A stretch of DNA of 49,689 nucleotides from Candidatus Yanofskyibacteriota bacterium (GTDB lineage Bacteria; Patescibacteriota; Minisyncoccia; 2-02-FULL-40-12; GWA2-44-9): positions 1-49,689 of the forward strand of contig CAIKUK010000009.1 in NCBI GenBank assembly GCA_903830625.1, read 5' to 3'. The notes beneath the pieces were generated by a model. That model was not told the DNA's origin, made no database searches, and was given only the letters and a program-made list of their open reading frames with translations. Shown piece after piece: positions 18,004 to 26,925 of the stretch. Numbering within the stretch: the first letter of the stretch is position 1; each line of letters starts with the position of its first letter. Both the position numbers and the translations under genes were made by a program.

Positions 18004-18969
18004 CTACACACTATACCTATCTAGGTATTTTTGTACAGCAGTTGCTACGTGCCAGGCCATCACTGGTGGCACGGCATTCCCAATCTGACGATAAGCAGCT
18101 GATGTTGATGGTAGGAAGATAAAATTGTCCGGAAATGACTGAATTCGAGCCGCTTCCCTAGCTGATAGTCTTCTCCCGCTCCAATGATACTCAATATTGC
18201 CATGATGTTCAGCTCTCATGGTGGGACCGATTTTGTCTGGAGACACTGTTGTGTTGCCCTGCGACCCTTTAAACAGTTTAGCTCTAGACCAGAAATGATT
18301 AGAGACTTCACCGCTTTTTTTATTTTCTAGGTCACCGATTGCTTGTCCTAACGTAACCCAATTAGTCTTATCCAGTATCGGTTTGGGGTGCTCAAATTTG
18401 GGAAGCCCCAATTTTTTATTAGTCCCGACTATGATAACTCTCTCTCTAGACTGAGGAACACCGTAATTAGCCGCTAAATATAGATTTGTGGAAATTTCGT
18501 AACCCAATTCCGCAAAATCGTTTTCGATCTTTTTGATGGCTTCACCATTATTCATACTCAACAATCCCTTAACGTTTTCCGCAATAAAAACCTTCGGTTC
18601 CAACCTTCGTACGACTTCAACCATAGACTTATACAAAAGACCCCTTTTGCCCTGAAAACCTTGTCTTTTGCCGGCAAGACTAAAGTCTTGGCAAGGGAAT
18701 CCTCCTAAGACTATATCCACTTTTTGTGGTAATGGATCCTCGAATAATCCTGGTTTACTACCGCTTAGTATAATATTGATATCTTCACAGACTATTGGAT
18801 GTTCGAAATATTTTGAATATGTTCTAGCGGCACTAGGATCTATTTCATTGGCCCAAATTAAATTAAAATTATTTTTTTTATATTTTTTACCTAAAAAATT
18901 AAAATCTCCTTTAAACCCAAGGTCTAAACCTCCACATCCGGCAAATAGAGAAACGACTGAATATTTCAT
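18004..18969 (-). CDS. dcm: DNA (cytosine-5) methyltransferase
   Basis: SLFAGCGGLDLGF, GGFPCQDFSLAGKRQGF, AENVKGLL, PQSRERVIIVG, RRLSAREAARIQSFPD, IGNAVPP. Confidence 0.95.
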   Translation of the reverse strand: MKYSVVSLFAGCGGLDLGFKGDFNFLGKKYKKNNFNLIWANEIDPSAARTYSKYFEHPIVCEDINIILSGSKPGLFEDPLPQKVDIVLGGFPCQDFSLAGKRQGFQGKRGLLYKSMVEVVRRLEPKVFIAENVKGLLSMNNGEAIKKIENDFAELGYEISTNLYLAANYGVPQSRERVIIVGTNKKLGLPKFEHPKPILDKTNWVTLGQAIGDLENKKSGEVSNHFWSRAKLFKGSQGNTTVSPDKIGPTMRAEHHGNIEYHWSGRRLSAREAARIQSFPDNFIFLPSTSAAYRQIGNAVPPVMAWHVATAVQKYLDRYSV

Positions 18970-19004
18970 TGTCATAATTTTAGTCCCATTAATACTAAAT
19001 GACA

Positions 19005-19037
19005 AGAATAAAAGAGCCCTCAGGGCTCTTTTATTCT
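19005..19037 (-). terminator. Intrinsic terminator (symmetrical)
   Basis: AGAATAAAAGAGCCC-tca-GGGCTCTTTTATTCT overlapping the stop of the 19036 gene. Confidence 0.85.
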
Positions 19038-19311
19038 AAATCTCCTCTAAAGAAAGCAAATTATCATTCCAATACCCATCAGCATAGGTTCGTAGATAAG
19101 GAGTTTTTCCCGGGTCATTTCTCACGACAGCTACTTCTGCACGCTTTCTGTTTTGGGGATCGATAACATAAAAAGTGTCTATGCGAGTATCTATTCTTCT
19201 AATCGCATCTTCTCTGGTTAATATCCACCCCGCTCCGCCAACATGAGTGATATGCTCATGTGAACTAAAACGATTCGGTTTTCTGATTCCAGTTATTTTT
19301 ACGTCTGCCAT
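19036..19311 (-). CDS. DUF3892-like protein
   Basis: VKITGIRKPNRFSSHEHITHVGGAGWILTREDAI...RTYADGYWNDNLLSL. Confidence 0.75.
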   Translation of the reverse strand: MADVKITGIRKPNRFSSHEHITHVGGAGWILTREDAIRRIDTRIDTFYVIDPQNRKRAEVAVVRNDPGKTPYLRTYADGYWNDNLLSLEEI

Positions 19312-19445
19312 TTTATTGAATCTTGAATATTTTTATTTATCCCTCGACCGATTTAAAATCCGTTTAGGTTGCTCTAAATATAGCAACCATGTTTTAACCG
19401 TCAAGAGTGTCAAGTGGATAATTGACGTAAGCACAAAAGAGCGAC

Positions 19446-19654
19446 GCCCAAGCCATTTGAAAGACTCCCCGCAGGCCTTTCAGCTATTCCAGTAAGGCGA
19501 TAGCCGGCCAGATGCCATTGAGGTTCCCAGTTTGAGTCATCAAACTGTTGGACCGAAATAGCATTGGCGTAGATTGGTGCTGGGTGAAAGGCTGAGGGAT
19601 AGGCGCGAATCTTCGCTGGAAAGATGAGACGCCGGTCTTTCAAATGGTTTGGGC
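19446..19654 (+). ncRNA. Candidate structured RNA, long nested hairpin
   Basis: 20-bp closing stem 19446-19465/19635-19654 with one G-U wobble in the + strand; nested CAGgCCTTTCA/TGAAAGGCTG; terminal hairpin CAGTTTGA-gtca-TCAAACTG. Confidence 0.5.
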
Positions 19655-19660
19655 GGAGCT

Positions 19661-20119
19661 TTATCCCAAACGCCGAACGGCGAAAATCGCCGTGATATAC
19701 GCCGTGAAGAAAAACAACAGACCTGTGAAACAGGGCGTGAGCAATGGGAAGACACCGGGAGCACAACTGATGGAAACGGTATTGGCGCCGAAGAGTTTAT
19801 AATATTCAATAAATTCATAGGCCACGACCGAACCGGCAAAGAAGACGCAAAACAATAAAAAGTTACGGAGATAGCGCTGACGCGTGTAGCCGGGCTTGAG
19901 CCAATTAGAGAAAGACCAGACCGTCGCAAAAATGAAAGCCATTGACCCCCAGAAACAGGGCGTCAAGAAAGGATTAGAAATAACGCAGTCCTTAAAACGA
20001 AAGACCGTGCCATAAACCATTTTAAAATTATCAAATTGCCCCAAAAGCTTAGACCAAGCAAAAATAGTCCCGCCGACCAGTATCAAAGACTGTCCCAAAA
20101 GAAGAGTTTTTATTTTCAT
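19661..20119 (-). CDS. Small multi-TM membrane protein
   Basis: Four hydrophobic segments. Confidence 0.65.
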   Translation of the reverse strand: MKIKTLLLGQSLILVGGTIFAWSKLLGQFDNFKMVYGTVFRFKDCVISNPFLTPCFWGSMAFIFATVWSFSNWLKPGYTRQRYLRNFLLFCVFFAGSVVAYEFIEYYKLFGANTVSISCAPGVFPLLTPCFTGLLFFFTAYITAIFAVRRLG

Positions 20120-20136
20120 AGATATGTGGATAACTA

Positions 20137-20227
20137 TTGACTTCCTGTACCCTTTCGTTATATACTGTATCTAATCATCAACGGAAAAGATAACCCTATA
20201 AGGTTTCGTCCTTATGGGGCCTTTTCT
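20137..20227 (+). ncRNA. ORF-less promoter-terminator unit, candidate ~55-nt sRNA
   Basis: TTGACT-N18-TATACT; hairpin CCCTATAAGG-tttcgt-CCTTATGGGG then CCTTTTCTTTTT. Confidence 0.5.
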
Positions 20228-20711
20228 TTTTATACTCCAGTTTATCTTTTAGTTCGTTCATAAATCGCAAATATGGCCTGCAGATTTTGAATTTTAACAA
20301 AGCCGAAAATTTATCCTTATTAGGAACAATAATAACTTGCAGTTTTTCGGATTCAATCAAGTATTTGGCTAAGCAATAAAAGTCTCCGTCACCGGTTACA
20401 ATAATGGCTTTATTATAATTTTTATATTCAACCATTGTTTGTAATACCAACTCTGCATCACAATTACCCTTGGTCGTCCCATCTTTGTATTTCAAGGTCG
20501 GTTTAAAAATACAAATGAATCCGGCCTCCTGAAGCGACGCGTAAAGATCGCTATTACCTTCTACGAAACCTATAAAAAGAAAAGCTTTGGATACACCGTA
20601 TTTATCCGAAAGATATCGATAAAAACGCCTAAAATCCAAAATCCAACCGAGATCTCGAATGCTTAGATTTAAATTCTGGCTATCTATAAACGCGTAGTTG
20701 TTCTTATCCAT
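20196..20711 (-). CDS. NYN-domain (LabA/DUF88-like) protein
   Basis: YAFIDSQNLNLSI, KGNCDAELVLQTM, AIIVTGDGDFYCLAKYL. Confidence 0.88.
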   Translation of the reverse strand: MDKNNYAFIDSQNLNLSIRDLGWILDFRRFYRYLSDKYGVSKAFLFIGFVEGNSDLYASLQEAGFICIFKPTLKYKDGTTKGNCDAELVLQTMVEYKNYNKAIIVTGDGDFYCLAKYLIESEKLQVIIVPNKDKFSALLKFKICRPYLRFMNELKDKLEYKKKRPHKDETL

Positions 20712-20742
20712 TCTCGTTTTTATTATCCCACGTTCTGATGTT

Positions 20743-21825
20743 TTAGCCAATCAATTGTACAATCGCCTCTTTGAACTTGTCGGCGCTGAAATGGGAAGCA
20801 TGAGATTTGATAAATTCGGGATTGTAATTGGTGTAATTTTCATTCAAACGGCGGACGGCATCGGCGAGAGCTTCGGGAATGGGGTCGTCAAAGAATTCTC
20901 CTGTTTTGTTTTCAATAATAGTTTCCAAGGCGCCGCCTTTGCGGAGAGCGACGACCGGCTTGCCAAAAGACATGGCTTCAATCGGAGTCAGCCCAAAATC
21001 TTCTTCCTGAGGCATGATAAAGGCCCGGCAGGCGTGGTAATACTCCGCCAGCATGGAATCATCCTGCTCGCCAAGAAAGATGATGTTCTTGCCCGCCAGA
21101 CGCTTTAACCTTTCTTTATCCGGCCCGTCGCCAATAATTACCAGCGGATATTCCAGTTTATTAAAAGCCTCAATGGCAATATCAATGTTTTTGTATTTAT
21201 ATAATCGTGAGACTATGAGGTAAAAATTAGTCTCCATTACAAGTTCGAGCTTTGGGTTTAAGGTTCCGCCTAATTTTTTAACGGGAGGATAAATTATAAT
21301 GGAGTCTCTTCGGTAATACTTCTTAATCCTACTTTGGACAGCTTTTGATATCGCGACATATTGATCGACGCGATCGGCGGCGGCTCTGTCCCAGAGACGC
21401 AATAAATGCTGATATGTGAGCGCAGGCCAGGACAAGGCATTATCGCGGACATAATCGGCGTGTCTGTCCCAGAGAGAACGCGACGGGCTGTAGCAATAAC
21501 AAATATGTTTGGTGGAGGGTTTTAAAACCAGCCCTTTGGAAAACGAAACCGAAGAGGATAAAACTTTATCAAATTCCGACAAGTCAAAAGATTCAATGGC
21601 CGTCGGCATCAGCCAGCCGAAAAGCGGATAGAGTTTAGTAATAAAAGGAATCTTCTGCAAAAAGCTGGCCCGAATATCGGCCGATGGCAACCATTGCCGA
21701 ACAAATGGCTCATCATAAAAAAGCGTGTAGATGGGCGCCTGCGGAAAGATTTCGTGCAACTCAATCAAGACTCTTTCCGCTCCGCTTATATTTTTCAGCC
21801 AATCGTGGACGAGTGCTAATTTCAT
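20743..21825 (-). CDS. Family 4 glycosyltransferase
   Basis: LVHDWLKNISGAERVLIEL, YLIVSRLYKYKNIDIAIEAF, EEDFGLTPIEAMSFGKPVVA. Confidence 0.93.
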   Translation of the reverse strand: MKLALVHDWLKNISGAERVLIELHEIFPQAPIYTLFYDEPFVRQWLPSADIRASFLQKIPFITKLYPLFGWLMPTAIESFDLSEFDKVLSSSVSFSKGLVLKPSTKHICYCYSPSRSLWDRHADYVRDNALSWPALTYQHLLRLWDRAAADRVDQYVAISKAVQSRIKKYYRRDSIIIYPPVKKLGGTLNPKLELVMETNFYLIVSRLYKYKNIDIAIEAFNKLEYPLVIIGDGPDKERLKRLAGKNIIFLGEQDDSMLAEYYHACRAFIMPQEEDFGLTPIEAMSFGKPVVALRKGGALETIIENKTGEFFDDPIPEALADAVRRLNENYTNYNPEFIKSHASHFSADKFKEAIVQLIG

Positions 21826-22013
21826 AGAAATACGTTTAGGGCCACTTCCGCCTCATTGCCTCCGCCAACCATTCCAATTCCCCTGCGAGGAATTGTCACT
21901 GCGTTCTCGGTCCGGATTTTGTCAAGATATTCGCTTCGCTCAATCGTTGACAATCCATGCAATCCGGATTCGAAAGCTTGTCGGAAGGCAATGAGGCGTT
22001 CGTTATTAATCAT
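21822..22013 (-). CDS. Hypothetical 63-aa ORF overlapping the GT4 start
   Basis: ATGA-type overlap with GT4; no SD or family motif. Confidence 0.3.
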   Translation of the reverse strand: MINNERLIAFRQAFESGLHGLSTIERSEYLDKIRTENAVTIPRRGIGMVGGGNEAEVALNVFL

Positions 22014-22047
22014 ATATTTCTATCATTTCTTGGTCTTTTTCGCGATA

Positions 22048-22076
22048 TTGACTTCGTGGTTGTTTAATGTTAAATT
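22048..22076 (+). promoter_or_regulatory. Sigma70-type promoter
   Basis: TTGACT-N17-TAAATT upstream of SD AAGGAGG. Confidence 0.7.
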
Positions 22077-22094
22077 ATTGATAAGGAGGAAACC

Positions 22095-22334
22095 ATGCCT
22101 GACAAGAGGGATATCGTGCAAGAAATAACAGACACGATAATTAGATTCGATCTGAGTAATCGTATACCCGGGAAGATGCCGACACGGCTACCGAAGTGCC
22201 CCCATTGCGAGGCTCACTTGCAAGGGGTCGATTCGGTCGAGGTGGCAGGAACCAGAAAGGGCTCCGTAATCTGCAGCAAGTTGTTCCACTGGTGCCAGTA
22301 TTGTCACACGCTTCTGGGTATCACGAATTTCTAG
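22095..22334 (+). CDS. Zinc-ribbon microprotein
   Basis: SD AAGGAGGAAACC; CPHC...WCQYC. Confidence 0.72.
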   Translation: MPDKRDIVQEITDTIIRFDLSNRIPGKMPTRLPKCPHCEAHLQGVDSVEVAGTRKGSVICSKLFHWCQYCHTLLGITNF

Positions 22335-22355
22335 CCCAGGAGAGCAGACGGCTGA

Positions 22356-22374
22356 GCCCGCGACCGACGCGGGC
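22356..22374 (+). terminator. Intrinsic terminator
   Basis: GCCCGCG-accga-CGCGGGC then TTTTGTTTTTT. Confidence 0.88.
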
Positions 22375-22436
22375 TTTTGTTTTTTAGACTTGCTTTATTT
22401 TTATTTTTGTGGCAATATATGGCCGGAGGTGAGCTG

Positions 22437-22766
22437 ATGCCTGTGAAGTTCCTAGCAACCAACAAGGAAAGGAACTCCGATCTTTTTAACCAGATGGAAT
22501 TAAACATCCTTCTTGTCCTGGAACATAACACTCCCCAAGGACTTGTTTTCAACAAGGAGAAAGGGATTGATGAGTTCTCGGAAGCTTTGAATCAGAGGGA
22601 TGTTTTCCGCGCCCAAACCCTGGCTCGCCTGACCAGACTAGGCCTGATCAGTGTTGAAAAGACAGGATCTGAAGACACTCGGTTTAGGCTACATGCGAAC
22701 GGTATTGCAGTTCTTGAGCTCTACCGAGCCATCCAGAAGATCATCAACGTCTCGAAAAGAGTCTGA
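22437..22766 (+). CDS. Small winged-helix-like protein
   Basis: SD GGAGGTGAGCTG; NQMELNILLVLEHNTPQG...RAQTLARLTRLGLISVEKTGSEDTRFRLHANGIAVLELY. Confidence 0.62.
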   Translation: MPVKFLATNKERNSDLFNQMELNILLVLEHNTPQGLVFNKEKGIDEFSEALNQRDVFRAQTLARLTRLGLISVEKTGSEDTRFRLHANGIAVLELYRAIQKIINVSKRV

Positions 22767-22823
22767 CCCGCCCGTGTCTTCCTGTGGCCCCACCGGGAAA
22801 AGTACTACCTATAAGGAGGCACA

Positions 22824-23108
22824 TTGAAAATCATCCGAAAATACAGAACGTTGTGGCTCGTTGTTGTCCTGTGGGCTTTCGCCAGATACGGATGGCACGC
22901 CAACGGCCATTCTCAAGTCCTCATCTGGGTTGTCGGCGTACCATTGGCCCTTTTCTATCTTCAGGCCCATCGGTGCCGGCACTGGGATTGCGGGAGTTGG
23001 AATACCACCACCGGATGGGACAAGAGCAGGATAATTTCGGAGAAGATTCGCCAGTGTCACGACTGCGGGTACCCGGAATCCATCAAGAGGGGCCGCCTGT
23101 TGCGGTAA
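22824..23108 (+). CDS. Small protein, TM helices plus C-terminal Cys motifs
   Basis: SD AAGGAGGCACA with TTG start; hydrophobic N-terminus; CRHWDC...CHDCG. Confidence 0.62.
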   Translation: MKIIRKYRTLWLVVVLWAFARYGWHANGHSQVLIWVVGVPLALFYLQAHRCRHWDCGSWNTTTGWDKSRIISEKIRQCHDCGYPESIKRGRLLR

Positions 23109-23111
23109 CTC

Positions 23112-23165
23112 GCCTCGATATGTGGAAAGGTCTCGACTCTGAGTCGGGACCTCCATATCGAGGCC
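23112..23165 (+). terminator. Long-stem intrinsic terminator
   Basis: GCCTCGATATG...GGTCTCGAC-tctga-GTCGGGACC...CATATCGAGGC then CTTTTTGTTTT. Confidence 0.88.
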
Positions 23166-23177
23166 TTTTTGTTTTAT

Positions 23178-23207
23178 TTGACTAAACCCTATTTTGTATG
23201 CTATATT
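23178..23207 (+). promoter_or_regulatory. Sigma70-type promoter
   Basis: TTGACT-N18-TATATT. Confidence 0.75.
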
Positions 23208-23231
23208 ACAAACACACACAAGGAGGAAAGT

Positions 23232-23585
23232 TTGAATTTGAAGAAGAGAATTCTAGCAGCGGACGATGACCCCAGTGTTCAAAGACTTATCGAACGCATT
23301 CTCAAAAGTTTCGGGTATGCGGTCGAAGTCGTGAGTAGTGGTGAGGCCGCCTTGGTGGAGTTTCGAAAAGACGGTTTCAGTCTCGTTCTCACGGACCTTC
23401 AAATGGGGAAGAATGCAATGAACGGGATTGAATTGGCGGAGAAGATTAAAGAAATAAACCCCGCCATGCCAGTCGTTCTTTTCGCAGGTACTCTGCCTCA
23501 AGTCCAACCCGTCTGCATCGATTGGATGATTGGGAAACCAGCAAGACCGAAAGTCTTTGCTCGGTTGGCGGAGTTCATCAAATAG
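23232..23585 (+). CDS. Stand-alone response regulator receiver protein
   Basis: SD AAGGAGG, TTG start; RILAADDDPSVQRLIERILKSFGY, LVLTDLQMG, PVVLFAG, KP. Confidence 0.85.
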   Translation: MNLKKRILAADDDPSVQRLIERILKSFGYAVEVVSSGEAALVEFRKDGFSLVLTDLQMGKNAMNGIELAEKIKEINPAMPVVLFAGTLPQVQPVCIDWMIGKPARPKVFARLAEFIK

Positions 23586-23587
23586 CA

Positions 23588-23635
23588 GCCCGCAGGAGTG
23601 GCGCGACCTGTCAAAGGTTCGTCCACTCCGCGGGC
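23588..23635 (+). terminator. Intrinsic terminator
   Basis: GCCCGCaGGAGTGG...CCACTCCgCGGGC then CTTTGTTTTA. Confidence 0.85.
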
Positions 23636-23642
23636 CTTTGTT

Positions 23643-24644
23643 TTACCTTTTCGCCATCACGTTTTTTTTGTAGGTGTTGAGGTTTTCTAGAACAATGCCC
23701 GTGCCTCTTGCCACGCAAAACAACGGGTCATCGGCGACACGCGCCGGCACGCCTGTAATCCTAGTGATGAGAGTGTCGATATGTTTGAGCAAAGCGCCAC
23801 CCCCGGAAATAATAATGCCTTTATCCATAATGTCGGAACAGAGTTCGGGAGGCGTGACTTCCAGCACTGATTTTATAATTTGAATAATTTCGTGAAGTTG
23901 TTCGGTCAAAGCTTCGGTTATTTCATTGGAACTCACTTCGATAGTTTTGGGATAACCTGATGTTAAGTCCCGGCCTTTGATGCTGATTTTTTCTTCGGTC
24001 GGCATTTTAATGGCACAGCCGATATTTATTTTTATCAGTTCGGCTGTTCGTTCGCCAATAGCCAGGCCGTGCTTCTTTTTAATATATTCCACGATAGCTT
24101 TATCCAGTTTATTCCCGCCAATACGCACCGATTCGGAACTGACGATGCCGCCTAAAGAAATAACAGCCAGTTCGGTGGTTCCTCCGCCGATATTCAAGAT
24201 CATATTACCCGAAGGACTGTTAATAGGAATTTTGGCGCCGATAGCAGCCAAGACCGGCTCTTTAACCAGATAAACTTCTTTAGCGCCGGCCCGCAGACCG
24301 GCTTCCATAACCGCTCGGCGTTCAGTGGAAGTGATGCCCGCCGGTACGGAGATTAAAACTTCGGGTTTAAAGAATCTCAAAATACCGCCGGATTTTTTTA
24401 TAAAATAACGGAGCATCGCGCCAGTGACCCGATAATCGGCAATGGCGCCGTCCACCAGAGGTTGAGAAACAATAATGCTTTCCGGCGCTCGGCCGATCAT
24501 CTCTTTAGCTTCAGAGCCGACCGCCAGGATTTTATTATCCAAAACCGAAATGGCCACCACCGAGGGTTCATTGATAACAATCCCCTTTTGGGGCAAAAAG
24601 ACGACCGTGTTTGTAGTACCCAAATCAATACCTATGCTTCTCAT
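23643..24644 (-). CDS. mreB: Rod shape-determining protein, MreB family
   Basis: MRSIGIDLGTTNTVVFLPQKGIVINEPSVVAIS, GGGTTELAVISLGGIV, IISGGGALLKHIDTLI. Confidence 0.95.
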   Translation of the reverse strand: MRSIGIDLGTTNTVVFLPQKGIVINEPSVVAISVLDNKILAVGSEAKEMIGRAPESIIVSQPLVDGAIADYRVTGAMLRYFIKKSGGILRFFKPEVLISVPAGITSTERRAVMEAGLRAGAKEVYLVKEPVLAAIGAKIPINSPSGNMILNIGGGTTELAVISLGGIVSSESVRIGGNKLDKAIVEYIKKKHGLAIGERTAELIKINIGCAIKMPTEEKISIKGRDLTSGYPKTIEVSSNEITEALTEQLHEIIQIIKSVLEVTPPELCSDIMDKGIIISGGGALLKHIDTLITRITGVPARVADDPLFCVARGTGIVLENLNTYKKNVMAKR

Positions 24645-24877
24645 AGTATAACTTGCTGACCGCTCTGCTGTGCCTCCTGGCACTTAAGCAGGCTCTTGAT
24701 TGATTCCTTCGTTAAAATCTCCGCTTCTCCTTTCGCCATATGTCTATATGGCTCAGTCGAATGCTCGATTTTGCCTCGGACTCAGTCAAGTCAGCTGCGT
24801 TATCATAGTTTATTTATGATTGGATATCAATGATTGATATCCTGGCCAAAGTGCTTAAAATATTGTACTATCGCCCC

Positions 24878-25726
24878 ATGACTAGAACCACTCGGAGGAT
24901 TCTTTTTTACTGCGCCATATTACTCTTTATTGGCATAAGTTACATAGTTTTGGTTTACGCCCAAGGCTATCAATACAGCTTCAGCCAGGGTAAATTTATC
25001 CGAAGCGGAGCTTTGTATCTGAATGTCAATACTTCGGCTAATGTCTTAATCAACGGCAAACTTAAAACTTCCACTTCGCTTCTGGGAAATTCAGCCAGCG
25101 TGGGCGGACTTTTACCCGGTACTTATACGGTCAGCGTTCAAAAAGATGGCTGGTCGGTCTGGCAAAAAAAGTTTACAATCGTGGCCGGCTTCGTGGAAGA
25201 TTTTAATCATGTCATGCTCTTGCCTCAAACCGGCCAAGATAAAGAAAACGTCAGAAAAGAAATCCATGATTTGCTCTATCCAGTTATCGCTTCGGCGTCA
25301 GCCAGGCCCTCACCTTCACACAGTCCTTCACTGACACCCAAAACAAAACCTACCCCCAAACCTTCACCGACACCTTCTCCAACGCCTGATATATCCAACC
25401 CGTACTTTATTGAAAATAGTTCTCTTTATGTAAATATTCCTGAACCGGCTGTCAAATTGGCCGATAATATTACGATTGCATCATTATCAGATGATAATCA
25501 AAAACTGGCCTGGTTCAGTGGCGGCCAGCTCTGGGTTTATTGGCTTAAAGACACTAATTACCAGCCCGTCCATCACGCCGGCGACGTCGCCTTAATCGCT
25601 CATTTCAATAATCCCATCAAAGCTATCCACTGGTTCCGCGACAATGACTATATCGCTTTAGATGCCTTCGGCCTCAAAGTCGTGGAGATAGATACCCGTC
25701 CCGGATTGAATATTATTAATTTCTAA
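24878..25726 (+). CDS. PEGA-domain protein with Ser/Pro/Thr-rich linker
   Basis: N-terminal TM; NVLINGKLKTSTSLLGNSASVGGLLPGTYTVSVQKDGWSVWQKKF; PSPSHSPSLTPKTKPTPKPSPTPSPTP. Confidence 0.85.
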   Translation: MTRTTRRILFYCAILLFIGISYIVLVYAQGYQYSFSQGKFIRSGALYLNVNTSANVLINGKLKTSTSLLGNSASVGGLLPGTYTVSVQKDGWSVWQKKFTIVAGFVEDFNHVMLLPQTGQDKENVRKEIHDLLYPVIASASARPSPSHSPSLTPKTKPTPKPSPTPSPTPDISNPYFIENSSLYVNIPEPAVKLADNITIASLSDDNQKLAWFSGGQLWVYWLKDTNYQPVHHAGDVALIAHFNNPIKAIHWFRDNDYIALDAFGLKVVEIDTRPGLNIINF

Positions 25727-25735
25727 AAACAAGGA

Positions 25736-25764
25736 GGCCAGGCGCAGAAGTTCTACGCCTGGCC
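25736..25764 (-). terminator. Intrinsic terminator (possibly shared)
   Basis: GGCCAGGCG-loop-CGCCTGGCC then TCCTTGTTTTT on minus strand. Confidence 0.8.
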
Positions 25765-25767
25765 CTG

Positions 25768-25965
25768 TTACGAATCGAGACCACGTGGATTGTTCGTCGT
25801 GGCCATTCGGAGGATGGCAGCCTGCATGGCATCTCCGGGCCTTCGATGTTCCTGCCGGTATTCTTCCGGAGCAGCGTGTCCGCATCCTTTGCAGTCCCAG
25901 CCATCAAAAACTGGGTCTCCCTTACCGCATCCCGGACAGGAAAATCGAGCCAACTCTTCAGACAT
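25768..25965 (-). CDS. Zinc-ribbon microprotein
   Basis: SD GGGAGGGATC; MSEELARFSCPGCGKGDPVFDGWDCKGCGHAAPEEYRQ. Confidence 0.72.
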   Translation of the reverse strand: MSEELARFSCPGCGKGDPVFDGWDCKGCGHAAPEEYRQEHRRPGDAMQAAILRMATTNNPRGLDS

Positions 25966-26045
25966 GATCCCTCCCATCAGTGCAGAAAGAGATGACACAC
26001 AACCCAATGAGCTAAATCCATAGTAGTCTTTATAAAAAATTAAAG

Positions 26046-26094
26046 AAGGCACTGGTTGTGCATATCGCCAGTGGCGACGCACAACCAGTGCCTT
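26046..26094 (-). terminator. Intrinsic terminator, 16-bp perfect stem
   Basis: AAGGCACTGGTTGTGC/GCACAACCAGTGCCTT then CTTTAATTTTTT on minus strand. Confidence 0.88.
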
Positions 26095-26106
26095 GATTCT
26101 CGGCTC

Positions 26107-26298
26107 TCACCCCTGAAAGGCTTCGCGGATTCTCCGCAGATTGGCCGGTTCCTTCTTCCCGTTGCCGTTGGCGACATTGGGGGTTATAGCCGGCTCCGGC
26201 TCTGATGGTTCTTCTTCTTCGCCGGAGATGATGATACAACCGCAATTGACACAGAACTTCCCCCAATCACCTTCCTTGTGACAAACCTGACACTTCAT
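26107..26298 (-). CDS. Zinc-ribbon microprotein with acidic linker
   Basis: SD AAAGGAGT; MKCQVCHKEGDWGKFCVNCGCIIISGEEEE. Confidence 0.75.
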   Translation of the reverse strand: MKCQVCHKEGDWGKFCVNCGCIIISGEEEEPSEPEPAITPNVANGNGKKEPANLRRIREAFQG

Positions 26299-26313
26299 GG
26301 AAGTGACTCCTTT

Positions 26314-26853
26314 TTAACGCTTGTTCCACTGTGGCGCTTTTCTGGCCTTCTTTAAGCCGTACTTGCGGCGTTCTTTGGCGCGGGAATCGCGAGTGAGAAA
26401 ACCGGATTTCTTGAGCTTCTTGCGGAAGTTGGCATCAAACAATTCCAGGGCGCGGGAAATACCGTGTTTAATGGCGCCGGCTTGGCCGGCGATACCGCCG
26501 CCGTGAACCATGACCGTGGCCTTGAATCGGTTGATGGATTTAAGTTTGCGGAGCGGAGATTCCACAATGTGTTGCAAATTAACATCACTGAAGTAGTCGG
26601 TATAACTTTTTTGATTGACCATAATGATGGCTTTCTCTTCACTGGCGACGTCGGTTGATTTTTTAGTAAAAAGACGGACACGAGCAATGGCTTCTTTACG
26701 TCGGCCGACAGTTTCAAAATATTTCTCCGGGCCCTTTTCTTCGGCCTCAATCACTTCTTCCGGTGCGGAAACAACCACCTCTTCGTCGAGGATTGGGACG
26801 ACTGCTTTTGCTTTCTTGGGTTTAATTGTTTTTACCGCTTTCTTGATAGGCAT
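26314..26853 (-). CDS. rpsI: 30S ribosomal protein S9 with N-terminal extension
   Basis: [62 protein letters not shown]. Confidence 0.96.
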   Translation of the reverse strand: MPIKKAVKTIKPKKAKAVVPILDEEVVVSAPEEVIEAEEKGPEKYFETVGRRKEAIARVRLFTKKSTDVASEEKAIIMVNQKSYTDYFSDVNLQHIVESPLRKLKSINRFKATVMVHGGGIAGQAGAIKHGISRALELFDANFRKKLKKSGFLTRDSRAKERRKYGLKKARKAPQWNKR

Positions 26854-26925
26854 ATATTTAGGGTGTTAGGTCTTTAGGGTTCTAGGAGCTAGGTTCCTGA
26901 ATTCCTAGACACCTAGTTTCCTGAT

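Noticed and set aside
22809-23219. 136-aa minus-strand ORF antisense to the 22824 gene
   Set aside because: The plus-strand gene has an SD and terminator; the antisense ORF has neither and its composition mirrors the complementary frame.
25310-25395. Low-complexity Pro/Thr/Ser repeat as a DNA repeat element
   Set aside because: Explained as a proline-rich wall/periplasm linker in the PEGA-domain protein.
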